Shown here: one piece after another, positions 17,499-26,260 of the stretch | How positions within the stretch are numbered: position 1 is the first letter of the stretch | Layout: every line of letters begins with the position of its first letter | Assembly (NCBI RefSeq): GCF_000407165.1 | Contig: NZ_KE136480.1 | Span: 806,001 to 870,000, forward strand | From: Enterococcus haemoperoxidus ATCC BAA-382 | GTDB lineage: Bacteria; Bacillota; Bacilli; Lactobacillales; Enterococcaceae | DNA: 64,000 nt | Direction of reading: 5' to 3' | Position numbers and translations under genes: made by a program | The notes under the pieces: model-generated | Databases searched by the model: none | Seen by the model: only the letters and a program-made list of their open reading frames with translations | Told to the model about the DNA's origin: nothing

Positions 17499-17541
17499 GT
17501 TAATCTGGGTTCCTGAAAAGAGTAGATCAAACCCAGTTAAC
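17499..17541 (-). promoter_or_regulatory. Hairpin between the DeoR and PfkB genes
   Basis: Arms GTTAACTGGGTT and AACCCAGATTAAC (minus-strand reading, one bulged base), with the first arm overlapping the DeoR stop codon. There is no U tract after it, so it may act as an mRNA stability or processing element rather than a full terminator. Confidence 0.5.
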
Positions 17542-18295
17542 TTTTTTTGTTTAATAAATTGCCATAAGATTGATAAAAATTGAATGTTTGCTCGTCGATT
17601 TTATCATCGGTGATCACATAGTCTAAATCTGAAAGCTTATAAAAAGTATAGACATCGCTAACATTGAATTTTGTGCTGTCTGCTACAACAATTTTTTTCT
17701 TAGCGTTTTTAAAAGCAGCGCGCTGAACGCCACCTTCTAAATAATTTGAGGTCGTTACGTTATTGTTGTAAATACCATTCGTTGCAGCAAAGGCAATATC
17801 GATATTGATCGTTTCGAATGTTTGCTCCGCGTGCTCTCCAATAAATTCTTCTGTGATCGGTGTAAAATCCCCCCCCGTTAACAAGATCCGATAGTCAGTG
17901 TGCTCAATAATATAGTTGAACGCCAACAAACTATTTGTAACGATCATTAAATTTTGTTTTTTGATAAAAGGCAGTGCATATAGAATGGTCGTTCCTGCAC
18001 CAACAAAAACAACTTGGTGATCTTGGATCAAAGAGTTCATGATTTTTCCAATATATTCTTTTTGCTCGATATGTAGATTGATTTTTTCATGAGTGGCTAG
18101 CTCTTTGTCTTTTCGATCAATTTTTTGTGCACCACCATATAAACGAACGAGTTGATTAGAATCGCTTAGTTCATTAATATCTCTACGAATCGTCATTTCA
18201 GAAACTTGTAGTTCTTTTGCTATATCGGACACAGTCATAAACGTACTTTTTTCCAATAATTCTAAAATATGTGCATGTCGCTCTCTTTTTAGCAT
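17537..18295 (-). CDS. DeoR-family transcriptional regulator of the sugar PTS locus
   Basis: A 252-residue repressor: N-terminal DeoR helix-turn-helix (HILELLEKSTFMTVSDIAKE to about 50, with SEMTIRRDI as recognition helix) and a C-terminal sugar-phosphate sensing domain (GAGTTILYALP, ILLTGGDF). It is divergent from the PTS operon with a 195-base shared promoter region, so it probably represses both sides until a sugar phosphate binds. Likely operators are the ACAAAGTTTAAC-type repeats listed separately. Confidence 0.92.
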   Translation of the reverse strand: MLKRERHAHILELLEKSTFMTVSDIAKELQVSEMTIRRDINELSDSNQLVRLYGGAQKIDRKDKELATHEKINLHIEQKEYIGKIMNSLIQDHQVVFVGAGTTILYALPFIKKQNLMIVTNSLLAFNYIIEHTDYRILLTGGDFTPITEEFIGEHAEQTFETINIDIAFAATNGIYNNNVTTSNYLEGGVQRAAFKNAKKKIVVADSTKFNVSDVYTFYKLSDLDYVITDDKIDEQTFNFYQSYGNLLNKKS

Positions 18296-18368
18296 AAAAG
18301 TTCTCCTTTTTGTTCGAAAATGTTCATCTCTTATATTTTATACGTAAAACGAACAAAAAACAATCGAA

Positions 18369-18405
18369 AGAAAGCGTTGACAAACCTTTGTACAAGATGT
18401 ATTCT
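18369..18405 (+). promoter_or_regulatory. PTS operon promoter with overlapping cre site
   Basis: TTGACA (18377-18382), a 17-bp spacer and TATTCT (18400-18405) form a good sigma-A promoter. AGAAAGCGTTGACA (18369-18382) matches the CcpA cre consensus TGWAANCGNTNWCA at all but the first base and covers the -35 box, predicting glucose repression by CcpA. Confidence 0.82.
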
Positions 18406-18415
18406 TTTTGTATAA

Positions 18416-18459
18416 ACAAAGTTTAACATACATTCACAAAGTTGAACACAAAAAGTTTA
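18416..18459. promoter_or_regulatory. Putative DeoR operator repeats
   Basis: ACAAAGTTTAAC (18416) and ACAAAGTTGAAC (18436) are direct repeats 20 bp apart, two helical turns, with a looser third copy around 18450. They lie between the -10 box and the IIA start, where a repressor would block transcription. Assignment to the adjacent DeoR protein is inference. Confidence 0.55.
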
Positions 18460-18490
18460 AATATTTAAAAGGGATAGAGGAGGAAGTAAA

Positions 18491-18964
18491 GTGATGAAGG
18501 AGATGTTCCAACCGGACTTAATCGATTTAGATGTAGAAGTTCGTAACGAAGAAGAATTATTTGAACTGGTTGCAAAGCGGTTGCAAGCGGCTGGTTATGT
18601 GAAAAATGGATATTTGGAAGGGATTAAGTCTAGGGAAAAAAATTTTCCAACAGGATTGATCACTGAATATCTTAATATTGCATTACCTCATTCTGATACG
18701 GAATATATTGAAAGGCCTTTCATATATGTCGCTAGAACAACAAAGCCAATCAAGGTCAAACAAATGGGGGACAATCAAGAAATGGAGGTGAGAGATTTGT
18801 TTTTCTTAGGAATCAAAGAACCCTCAAAACAAGTAGGCTTATTGCAGGAATTAATGGTCTTATTCCAAAATGAAGCATTTGTGTCAACGTTAAATGCGAC
18901 AACAGAAAATGAAGAGTTATTCAACTTATTTATGAAACAATGGGAGGAAGTTAAAAATGGCTAG
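18491..18964 (+). CDS. PTS sugar transporter subunit IIA (fructose/galactitol type)
   Basis: A 157-residue cytoplasmic IIA domain of the PTS_EIIA_2 type, carrying phosphate from HPr to IIB. The active His lies in IALPHSDTEY (about residue 62). A GTG at 18491 and an ATG at 18494 are both possible starts behind the SD AGAGGAGG. The reading frame overlaps IIB by eight bases, which indicates translational coupling. Best match in layout is GatA of the galactitol system. Confidence 0.9.
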   Translation: MMKEMFQPDLIDLDVEVRNEEELFELVAKRLQAAGYVKNGYLEGIKSREKNFPTGLITEYLNIALPHSDTEYIERPFIYVARTTKPIKVKQMGDNQEMEVRDLFFLGIKEPSKQVGLLQELMVLFQNEAFVSTLNATTENEELFNLFMKQWEEVKNG

Positions 18965-19259
18965 AAAATTAATTGTAGCATGTGGTAGTGGTGTAGCAAC
19001 AAGTACTACGGTAGCAGAAAAAATCAAAAGTAAATTTGATACAGATCATATTGATTACCCAGTAGAAGCTGTCGACTATAAGTCGATTTTACAAGAGTTA
19101 CCAACTGCTAGTATTTATGTTTATATTGCTAAACCCGATGATGAAGTATTGCAAGAAGCTGAAAATTTAGGGGTTACTGTATATGCAGGGGTTCCATTTT
19201 TGACTGGCATGGGTGTTGACGAAATTTATGAAGGAATCGTTAACGATACGAGAAAATAA
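18957..19259 (+). CDS. PTS sugar transporter subunit IIB (galactitol type)
   Basis: A 100-residue IIB protein. The phospho-accepting Cys9 sits in the P-loop VACGSGVATST right after the first strand, as in GatB. It takes phosphate from IIA and passes it to sugar bound at IIC. It overlaps IIA by eight bases. The IIC gene follows after 96 bases, a gap holding a weak stem-loop that could tune the ratio of subunits. Confidence 0.9.
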   Translation: MARKLIVACGSGVATSTTVAEKIKSKFDTDHIDYPVEAVDYKSILQELPTASIYVYIAKPDDEVLQEAENLGVTVYAGVPFLTGMGVDEIYEGIVNDTRK

Positions 19260-19355
19260 AAACGGGAGCTCAGATTATGACGAATCCGAACTCCACTTAA
19301 ATAATAATACAAACTAATCATACCAAAAAAACAAATAGATAGGTAGGTAAAAGAG

Positions 19356-20711
19356 ATGGGAATTTTTCAATCTGTGATTGATTATATATTAAATCTTGGT
19401 TCAGCAATTTTTGTTCCTTTGATTATCCTGATTATTGGCGTAATAGCTCGTATGCCATTGAAAAAAGCCTTTATGTCGGCGATTACGCTAGGGGTTGCAT
19501 TTACTGGAATGAGTATGGTAATCGGGTTTATGTCTGATGCGGTCAGTCCAGCATCTGTTGCGATGGCTAAAAATACAGGAATCAGTTTACCAGCACTTGA
19601 TTTAGGTTGGACAGGTGCAGCGAGTATTACCTGGTCTTGGTCTTATGCATTTGTTTTTTTCGCGGTCGTTTTAGGTGTTAATTTTATTATGCTGTTATTG
19701 AACTTAACGAAAACACTGAACGTTGATATGTGGAATGTCTGGGGCAAAGCGTTGACTGCTTATTTAGTTTATTTTATCAGTGGATCGCTCGTTGCTGGTT
19801 TTATCGCAGCAGTTGTTCAAGTGGTTTTAGAGTTGAAAATGGGAGATATGTTCCAACGCCATATTCAGGATTTAACAGGTATTCCGTTGGTAACTGTAAC
19901 ACATTTAATGAACATTTCTGCGGTATTGATGTTGCCAGTTAATATTGTGATGGATAAAATTCCATTCTTTAATAAAAAGGCAGATACATCAGCATTAAAA
20001 GCGAAAATCGGAATTTTTTCAGAAAATAGTGTGATGGGATTTATTATTGGTATGCTACTTGGTTTCGGCGCGGCATATGGTATTTCTGGTTCGCTGAACT
20101 TAGGGATTCAAGTTGCTACAGCAATGGCCTTGTTTCCAATGATTAGTAAGATGTTTATGCAATCACTCTCTCCTTTGGCTGATGCGATGTCAGAGATGAT
20201 GAAAAAACGGTTTAAGGATCGTGAAGTCTATATAGGATTAGATTGGCCAATTTTAGCTGGACGCTCTGAAATCTGGGTGACGGCGATCATCTTAGTCCCG
20301 GTGTTCATTGGATATGCTATGATTTTACCGGGCAATCAAGTATTGCCACTTGCTGGAATTATCAACTATTCGATTGCAGTTGGAGGACTGTTACTGACTG
20401 GCGGAAACTTATATCGCATGATTACGTTAGGGATTATCTATACGCCGCTTTATTTGTATGGCGCAACGTATCTTGCACCAGTCTTAACTGGTTTAGCCAA
20501 AAAAACTGGCGCAGTCGATTTAAAGGGCGGAAGTATTACTTGGTCATCCATTGAAGGTCCAGAATTTAGAATTTTATTTGCTGAAGCAGCTAATTTGAAT
20601 AGTATGGCAATTGTTGGATTCATTATCTTTATCGCAATGTTTGTCTGGTTATATAAGTATATGGCAAAAGAGCCTGTTCCAAGTGCACGTTATGATGAAG
20701 TGGAAAATTGA
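19356..20711 (+). CDS. PTS sugar transporter subunit IIC, galactitol family
   Basis: A 451-residue integral membrane permease of the EIIC-Gat family. It starts GIFQSVIDYILNLGSAIFVP, typical of GatC proteins, and contains about nine to eleven hydrophobic segments. It forms the sugar channel and brings in the substrate as a phosphate ester. Family specificity includes galactitol, D-arabitol and related polyols or ketoses, so the substrate stays open. SD AGGTAGGTAAAAGAG upstream. Middle gene of the operon. Confidence 0.9.
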   Translation: MGIFQSVIDYILNLGSAIFVPLIILIIGVIARMPLKKAFMSAITLGVAFTGMSMVIGFMSDAVSPASVAMAKNTGISLPALDLGWTGAASITWSWSYAFVFFAVVLGVNFIMLLLNLTKTLNVDMWNVWGKALTAYLVYFISGSLVAGFIAAVVQVVLELKMGDMFQRHIQDLTGIPLVTVTHLMNISAVLMLPVNIVMDKIPFFNKKADTSALKAKIGIFSENSVMGFIIGMLLGFGAAYGISGSLNLGIQVATAMALFPMISKMFMQSLSPLADAMSEMMKKRFKDREVYIGLDWPILAGRSEIWVTAIILVPVFIGYAMILPGNQVLPLAGIINYSIAVGGLLLTGGNLYRMITLGIIYTPLYLYGATYLAPVLTGLAKKTGAVDLKGGSITWSSIEGPEFRILFAEAANLNSMAIVGFIIFIAMFVWLYKYMAKEPVPSARYDEVEN

Positions 20712-20737
20712 TTAAAGCCTTGAAAGGACTGGATAAA

Positions 20738-20998
20738 ATGAACCAAAAAGGAAAATGGATGACGCTACTATTTTTAGATAGTTTCCTTTTTATATTGGCG
20801 CTATCGATCAATATCGTCCCATTGTATTTACTAGTCATGCTCCTTTCTCTTTTCATTTATAAAAACGGAAATGCAGTGCTTTTTAAAGAAAACGATGACA
20901 GAAAAAAACAAAAATATGAAGAGTATAAAGTAGTGCAAAATGCGGCCAAAGAAGCGATCCAAACAGGTAAATTATTAAAAAAGAAGAAGGAGCTGTAA
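20738..20998 (+). CDS. Small membrane protein of the PTS operon
   Basis: An 86-residue protein I do not recognise: two closely spaced hydrophobic segments (about 10-45) followed by a charged Lys/Glu-rich cytoplasmic tail. An in-frame TTG at 20708 overlaps the IIC stop, but the ATG at 20738 has AAGGA nine bases before it and is preferred. Seven bases separate its stop from the aldolase gene. Its place inside a sugar operon suggests an accessory role to the transporter, which is inference only. Confidence 0.65.
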   Translation: MNQKGKWMTLLFLDSFLFILALSINIVPLYLLVMLLSLFIYKNGNAVLFKENDDRKKQKYEEYKVVQNAAKEAIQTGKLLKKKKEL

Positions 20999-21004
20999 TA
21001 AATC

Positions 21005-21763
21005 ATGGCAGATGGAAGAATTTTATTTGAACGTGAAAGAGAAGATATGGCGAAAATTGTACAACTGATTTTTGAGCGTAAAAACACTAACGTTGCAGGA
21101 GGGAATTTTTCATTCAAAACAACGGATGAAAAGGGGAAGGAATATATTATCATGACTCCTACCATGATGTCACAAGCATATCTAGGGCATGTTTCGCCTT
21201 CGCAGATTTTAGTGGTAGAACCTCATACGAGGAACGTTATTGCAGGAGAAGGCGGCTTGACCAGGGAGATCAATATGCATGAAGCTGTCTATGATGCCAA
21301 TCCCTTAATCAAGTCTGTATTGCATGCCCATGCGCCAAACAGTATGTTTTGGGCGACTAGCGGTTTGGATATGCCCAATTTAACAGAAGCAACTCAGAAA
21401 GTAGAATATATAGAAGTGCTGGAATTTGAACCGAATTGTTCGGAAGAACTAGCAGAAATTGTCAGTAATCACATTAAAACGATGGAGAGAAAAACATTAC
21501 CGCATGAATTCTTATTAGACAGTCACGGTGTATTGATCACAACAGGTGGAGAAACGGGAATGGAAGCAATCCATTCAGCTTTAGCAATTTTGGATACGGT
21601 GGAATGGAATGCAGAAATTGCCTATAAGCAAACTATTTTCCAAAAATTAGGTATCTTAGATGGATATTATTCTAAAGGAGTTAAAATTGGTACAATCGAT
21701 GATCTGATCAACCGAGAACCAATCTACAATCAAAAAATTAAAATGACGGCTGGCGGAGACTAA
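21005..21763 (+). CDS. Class II aldolase / adducin family protein
   Basis: A 252-residue zinc-dependent aldolase of the fuculose/rhamnulose-1-phosphate aldolase and AraD family. Phosphate-binding blocks NVAGGNFSFK (about 30-39) and TPTMMSQAYLG, zinc ligands HAHAP near 103-107, and a C-terminal LDSHGVLITTGG in place of the usual R-G-H-G. It probably cleaves the imported ketose phosphate into DHAP and an aldehyde. The last gene of the PTS operon. Confidence 0.85.
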   Translation: MADGRILFEREREDMAKIVQLIFERKNTNVAGGNFSFKTTDEKGKEYIIMTPTMMSQAYLGHVSPSQILVVEPHTRNVIAGEGGLTREINMHEAVYDANPLIKSVLHAHAPNSMFWATSGLDMPNLTEATQKVEYIEVLEFEPNCSEELAEIVSNHIKTMERKTLPHEFLLDSHGVLITTGGETGMEAIHSALAILDTVEWNAEIAYKQTIFQKLGILDGYYSKGVKIGTIDDLINREPIYNQKIKMTAGGD

Positions 21764-21781
21764 ATAATGTATAAAATGAAG

Positions 21782-21820
21782 CAGCTAGTTTAAGACTCTT
21801 TTTGGGTTTTAAACTAGCTG
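21782..21820 (+). terminator. Terminator of the PTS-aldolase operon
   Basis: Twelve-bp stem CAGCTAGTTTAA / TTAAACTAGCTG, loop of 15 bases, then TTTTTCTTTTT. Confidence 0.85.
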
Positions 21821-21961
21821 TTTTTCTTTTTACTACAAGAAATAAGAGAGGGATTTTTTTCAACAATACTATAGAAAGAAACATTTTATTACAACTGCTA
21901 TAAATCTTACTAAAAACATTGCAAGAAATCTCTATTTGCGTTAAAGTAAGAAAAGACAACT

Positions 21962-21982
21962 GTGAAACATTTTCTGTTTCAC
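21962..21982. promoter_or_regulatory. Everted pair of parS half-sites upstream of rsmG
   Basis: GTGAAACA, five bases, TGTTTCAC: the two 8-bp halves of parS in outward order. The halves are perfect, but the usual head-to-head arrangement is reversed. It lies 16 bases before the rsmG start. It may be a weak ParB or regulatory site, or chance. Confidence 0.4.
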
Positions 21983-21998
21983 GCAAGGAAGGAAACAT

Positions 21999-22715
21999 AT
22001 GACACCAGAAGAATTTAAACAACTATTAAGCCAAAAAGAGATCCATTTATCGGATCATCAAATGGAACAATTTGCCCGTTATTTTGAATTGCTCGTTGAG
22101 TGGAATGAAAAAATGAACCTAACTGCGATCACAGAAAAAAAAGAGGTGTACCTAAAACATTTCTATGATTCTATTTCGTTGGCATTCTTTGAAGATTTTT
22201 CAACCAATAAATCAATTTGTGATGTAGGTGCAGGAGCTGGATTCCCTAGTATTCCGTTAAAAATCGTTTTTCCAACATTGCAAGTAACGATCGTTGATTC
22301 TTTAAATAAACGAATCACGTTTTTAACTGAATTAGTCAATGAGTTGAAGTTGGAAGATGTTTCTTTACATCATGATCGTGCGGAAACGTTTGGTCAAAAA
22401 GAAGAGTTTCGTGCTGTATTTGATTACGTTACAGCTCGTGCAGTTGCTCGTTTAAATGTTTTGAGCGAGTTATGTCTACCTTTAGTAAAGAAAGATGGAT
22501 TTTTCTTAGCTTTAAAAGCTGCCAAAAGTGAAGAAGAAATTATTGAAGCTAAACCGGCAATTGCTATTTTAGGTGGTAAATTTCAAAAAGAAGTTTCATT
22601 TGAATTACCAATCACAGAAGACGAGCGACATATCGTTGTGATTCAAAAAAAGAAGGAAACACCTAAAAAATACCCGAGAAAACCTGGATTACCAAATAAA
22701 CAGCCAATCAAATAA
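21999..22715 (+). CDS. rsmG: 16S rRNA (guanine527-N7)-methyltransferase RsmG (GidB)
   Basis: A 238-residue SAM-dependent methyltransferase that modifies G527 of 16S rRNA; loss gives low-level streptomycin resistance in other species. The SAM site is [15 protein letters not shown] around 66-80, preceded by the family stretch [11 protein letters not shown]. The basic C-terminus [17 protein letters not shown] is typical of Firmicutes RsmG. SD AAGGAAGG. It heads rsmG-parA-parB. Confidence 0.97.
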   Translation: MTPEEFKQLLSQKEIHLSDHQMEQFARYFELLVEWNEKMNLTAITEKKEVYLKHFYDSISLAFFEDFSTNKSICDVGAGAGFPSIPLKIVFPTLQVTIVDSLNKRITFLTELVNELKLEDVSLHHDRAETFGQKEEFRAVFDYVTARAVARLNVLSELCLPLVKKDGFFLALKAAKSEEEIIEAKPAIAILGGKFQKEVSFELPITEDERHIVVIQKKKETPKKYPRKPGLPNKQPIK

Positions 22716-22730
22716 GATGGAGGGACACAA

Positions 22731-23492
22731 ATGGCACGAATAATTTCTGTAGCGAATCAAAAAGGTGGCGTTGGTAAGACAACGACTACTGTGAATCTAG
22801 GTGCTTGCCTTGCCTATTACGGCAAAAAAGTGTTGCTGATCGATATTGATGCACAAGGAAACGCAACAAGTGGTATCGGCGTACGTAAACCAGATGTTGC
22901 AACAGATGTTTATGATGTATTAGTAAATGAAGAACCAATCAAAAATGTGATTCAACAAACTTCTAGAGAGAATTTAGATATTGTTCCAGCGACGATCCAG
23001 CTTGCTGGAGCAGAAATTGAATTGACTTCGATGATGGCCAGAGAATCTCGCTTAAAAGCTGCTATAGAAGAAATAAATGATATCTATGATTTTGTTTTGA
23101 TTGATTGTCCACCTTCATTAGGACACTTAACGATCAATGCCTTTACAGCGAGTGATTCGATCTTGATTCCCGTACAATGCGAATACTATGCTTTGGAAGG
23201 CTTGAGCCAATTATTAAATACTATTCGTTTAGTTCAAAAGCATTTTAATCCTGAATTACGTATCGAAGGAGTCTTGCTAACGATGTACGATGCCCGCACG
23301 AATTTAGGTGCTGAAGTCGTAGAAGAAGTTCGCAAATATTTCCGTGAGAAAGTGTATGATACGATCATTCCTAGAAACGTTCGTTTGTCTGAAGCGCCAA
23401 GTCATGGTTTGTCGATTATTGATTATGATCCCCGTTCACGTGGTGCCGAAGTGTACCAAGCACTAGCAAAGGAAGTGTTGGATAATGAGTAA
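22731..23492 (+). CDS. parA: Chromosome partitioning ATPase ParA (Soj)
   Basis: A 253-residue deviant Walker ATPase. KGGVGKTTTTVN (about 10-21) is the P-loop with the signature lysine, with switch motifs DIDAQGNAT and DCPPSLG. It binds DNA as an ATP dimer and works with ParB-parS in origin segregation and control of DnaA. It is 15 bases after rsmG and overlaps parB by eight bases. Confidence 0.96.
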   Translation: MARIISVANQKGGVGKTTTTVNLGACLAYYGKKVLLIDIDAQGNATSGIGVRKPDVATDVYDVLVNEEPIKNVIQQTSRENLDIVPATIQLAGAEIELTSMMARESRLKAAIEEINDIYDFVLIDCPPSLGHLTINAFTASDSILIPVQCEYYALEGLSQLLNTIRLVQKHFNPELRIEGVLLTMYDARTNLGAEVVEEVRKYFREKVYDTIIPRNVRLSEAPSHGLSIIDYDPRSRGAEVYQALAKEVLDNE

Positions 23493-24378
23493 AGGAAAAG
23501 GTTTAGGTAGAGGTATTGATGCATTGTTTCAAGATTTTGCTAGTTTGGAAGATGTAGATGTTCAAAAAGAAGAAGTACTTGAAATTCCTTTAAATGAACT
23601 TCGTCCGAATCCATATCAGCCAAGAAAAACATTTGATGAGGCATCACTTCAAGAATTGGCAAACTCGATTCAACAATCAGGTGTTTTTCAACCGATCATC
23701 GTTAGAAAATCGGCTGTCAAAGGCTACGAAATCATTGCAGGTGAAAGACGTTTTCGTGCTTCAAAATTAGCAGATAAAGAAACGATTCCAGCGATTGTCC
23801 GTGAATTTGATGAAGAAGCAATGATGCAGGTCGCAGTTTTAGAAAATCTACAGCGGGAAGATTTGAATCCGCTGGAAGAAGCTGAAGCTTATGACATGTT
23901 GATGAAAAATTTGAAGCTAACACAAGTAGAAGTTGCAGAACGTCTAGGCAAAAGCCGCCCATACATTGCCAACTACTTACGTTTACTAACATTGCCAACT
24001 CAAGTTAAAGAAATGGTGCAAGGCGAAATCTTATCAATGGGGCAAGCAAGAACATTACTTGGTTTAAAAGATAAAGACTTGATTTTAACATTGGCTAAAC
24101 GAGTGGTAGAAGAGAATTTAACTGTTCGTCAGTTAGAACAAATCGTGAATGACTTCAATGAAAACCAAGGAAAAAAAGCACCGAAGAAAGAAAAGAAAGC
24201 AATCAAAGATAAGCCATATTATATTCGTGAAAGCGAAGATCGCTTAATGGATAAATTCGGTACGACTGTTGCAATCCAAGAAAAAGAAGGCAAAGGGAAA
24301 ATTGAGATTGAGTACCTTTCACAATCAGATTTAGCTAGAATTTTAGATATTTTAGAGATTCATTTTGATGAAGCATAA
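23485..24378 (+). CDS. parB: Chromosome partitioning protein ParB (Spo0J)
   Basis: A 297-residue CTPase and parS-binding protein. It has the ParB/Srx fold with PNPYQPRK and GERRFRAS (about 93-100) for CTP binding and clamp closure, a helix-turn-helix (LTQVEVAERLGKSRPYIANY) for parS, and a C-terminal dimerisation domain. It loads at parS and recruits SMC. Two good parS-like sites lie 7 and 21 kb upstream in this window. Confidence 0.96.
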   Translation: MSKGKGLGRGIDALFQDFASLEDVDVQKEEVLEIPLNELRPNPYQPRKTFDEASLQELANSIQQSGVFQPIIVRKSAVKGYEIIAGERRFRASKLADKETIPAIVREFDEEAMMQVAVLENLQREDLNPLEEAEAYDMLMKNLKLTQVEVAERLGKSRPYIANYLRLLTLPTQVKEMVQGEILSMGQARTLLGLKDKDLILTLAKRVVEENLTVRQLEQIVNDFNENQGKKAPKKEKKAIKDKPYYIRESEDRLMDKFGTTVAIQEKEGKGKIEIEYLSQSDLARILDILEIHFDEA

Positions 24379-24384
24379 TTCATT

Positions 24385-24447
24385 CGATAAAAAAAGAGTA
24401 GGCTCCAAAACTAAACATTAGTTTTGGAGCCTACTCTTTTTTTATCG
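24385..24447. terminator. Exceptionally long perfect terminator after parB
   Basis: A perfect 30-bp inverted repeat with a 3-base loop: the left arm begins CGATAAAAAAAGAG and ends CCAAAACTAA, and the right arm is its exact complement ending CTCTTTTTTTATCG. The A and T runs make it bidirectional. A related 28-bp structure with the same CAAAACTAAAC apex lies at 36884-36947. Confidence 0.95.
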
Positions 24448-24853
24448 TTGAACTACAGGTAGTAATAAAGAAAATGTTATTTACCTAAATTTGTTTTTTA
24501 TAAAAATGATATATGTATAAATTAAATCTATTTTTCTTATTCTTATATAAAATAAGAAAAATCTATAATTGTTTAAATTAAACTATCTGAATAGTGTTAA
24601 ATAGATACTTATTGTTAAATACCTATACATCAAGTATACAATAAATAATTTGGACATGTCAATGAGTAATAAGCAAAGTATAATATATTAATTTATGTAT
24701 ATTACAGCGTACGAGAGAAAGTATATTAGATATTTAAAAATAAAATGTTGATAAACAGCTATATTATTATATAAATTTTATATCGAAATACAATAGCTTT
24801 ACTGTGGTTAATAATAAATAGTAATTTGGACTATATTTACTTATTCTTATACG

Positions 24854-25187
24854 CCGTCAAATGAACCGTCAAATAAATCACGTTAGATATATACGCAACA
24901 ACGAACGATTCGTTAATATAGTCTCCAAGTGTATCTGTATCCTGAGTTAAAAATCTAAGTCTGTCTCTTTAAAAGTGTAACTAAATTAAAATAATTCTAT
25001 TTTTACTCTTAACACACCTGCTATTTTTAGCTAAAAAGACTTCAACAAAATACTTGATGTGATCATACTTTTGTTAAAGCTCGTCGAAAAGAGCAACCGC
25101 TTTGATTCATTTATTTTGCTAAAATCATCTTTTTTTTGAATATTAAATTATGTATTTAAGTTTGATTCACCGTCATCTAACCGTCAC
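24854..25187. promoter_or_regulatory. Direct CCGTCA repeats in the long gap before the winged-helix gene
   Basis: The 1-kb AT-rich gap 24448-25399 has no gene I can support. It contains two pairs of direct repeats, CCGTCAA at 24854 and 24866 (12-bp period) and CCGTCAT/CCGTCAC at 25170 and 25181 (11-bp period). Paired 6-7-mers with an 11-bp period are the usual operator form for OmpR/PhoB winged-helix proteins, and the next gene encodes one. Autoregulation is inferred. Confidence 0.5.
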
Positions 25188-25399
25188 TACTTTATTTAGA
25201 ATGCTAATAAACAAACATTTTAAGTTCATTTTTCTTATTTTATATAAGAATAGGAAATTCCTATTATCTAATATTTACAGTTTTATGTAGTACATGTTTT
25301 AAAAAATATGTATCACTGACATCTATTTCAAAGGAATTTTATCGAATATAAATGGTTGGAATTACTATGTATAAAAAATTAAGAGGAGGATTTTCTATT

Positions 25400-26227
25400 A
25401 TGAGGAAAAAAATAATTATATTGACCGACACATTAAGTGCAAATGGATTATTGCAAAATAGTTTGTTGAATATGGATTACGAAATAATGGTTTCAAAAGA
25501 TATCTTAACTCAGCCGAAAGACAAAGAGTTTTATTTTCTGCAAAATTTTGATCTTATTATTTATCAACAATCAATGTACAGTGGATTGAAAGAATCGTTT
25601 TTAGATAATTTAGCATTACTGAATAAGCCGATCGTTGTTTTAACGTTTGAGGCAGAACAGGTCAACAAGTCTAAGTATTCGAACAATGGAAATGTGAGTT
25701 TTGTTCGCTATCCAATATCTGTCACTGATTTAGCAAGTAAATTAGCGTCTATTTTTGAGGAATCAGTGAATAGTCAAGGTAACGGTGGCCAAGAAAGAGC
25801 GATGAATTCTTCTATAAACAATGAAGGAGCTTCTCAAAATCCATTATCCCATTCAAACATAGCTAAAGTAAAAAAACAATATTCATTTCAATTAAAAGAT
25901 CGTACATTAATCATTGACAATTGGTTGATTCCATTAACTAAAAAAGAACATCAGGTATTGGAACATTTTATTGAATCTGACCAACGAGTGTTTTCAAGTC
26001 AAGCATTATGTGAAGCAATTTGGACAAATGCCAAGCAAAAAAATAAACAAGCACTGTTGAGTAATCTGATTAATCGTATCAAACAAAAGATAATGGATAA
26101 AACGTCAATTTTTGAACCATTTATTTTAAATAAAAAAGGCATAGGTTACTATCTGAATCAAGAGTTTGTGGAATTAGATGAACAAAATAATGAAAAAACA
26201 AGAGAACTACTGGTAGGTAGCGTATAA
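25400..26227 (+). CDS. Winged-helix regulator with degenerate receiver-like domain
   Basis: A 275-residue protein. Residues 1-115 look like a response-regulator receiver but have lost the key residues: the phospho-acceptor position in DLIIYQQSM is Gln rather than Asp, and the usual K-P is YP (VRYPI). A Ser/Asn-rich linker follows, then an OmpR-type winged helix (about 170-260: IPLTKKEHQVLEHF, NKKGIGYYL). It probably binds DNA without phosphorylation. The ATG at 25400 behind GAGGAGGA is preferred to an upstream one at 25352. First gene of a group whose next member starts 33 bases on. Confidence 0.78.
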   Translation: MRKKIIILTDTLSANGLLQNSLLNMDYEIMVSKDILTQPKDKEFYFLQNFDLIIYQQSMYSGLKESFLDNLALLNKPIVVLTFEAEQVNKSKYSNNGNVSFVRYPISVTDLASKLASIFEESVNSQGNGGQERAMNSSINNEGASQNPLSHSNIAKVKKQYSFQLKDRTLIIDNWLIPLTKKEHQVLEHFIESDQRVFSSQALCEAIWTNAKQKNKQALLSNLINRIKQKIMDKTSIFEPFILNKKGIGYYLNQEFVELDEQNNEKTRELLVGSV

Positions 26228-26260
26228 CTAAAAGGAAAAATCAGAAAGGGAGCGGGAAAT

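Noticed and set aside
21962-21982. A third regular parS site
   Set aside because: The half-sites are perfect but point outward and five bases apart; no 16-bp match exists, so it is recorded only as a half-site pair.
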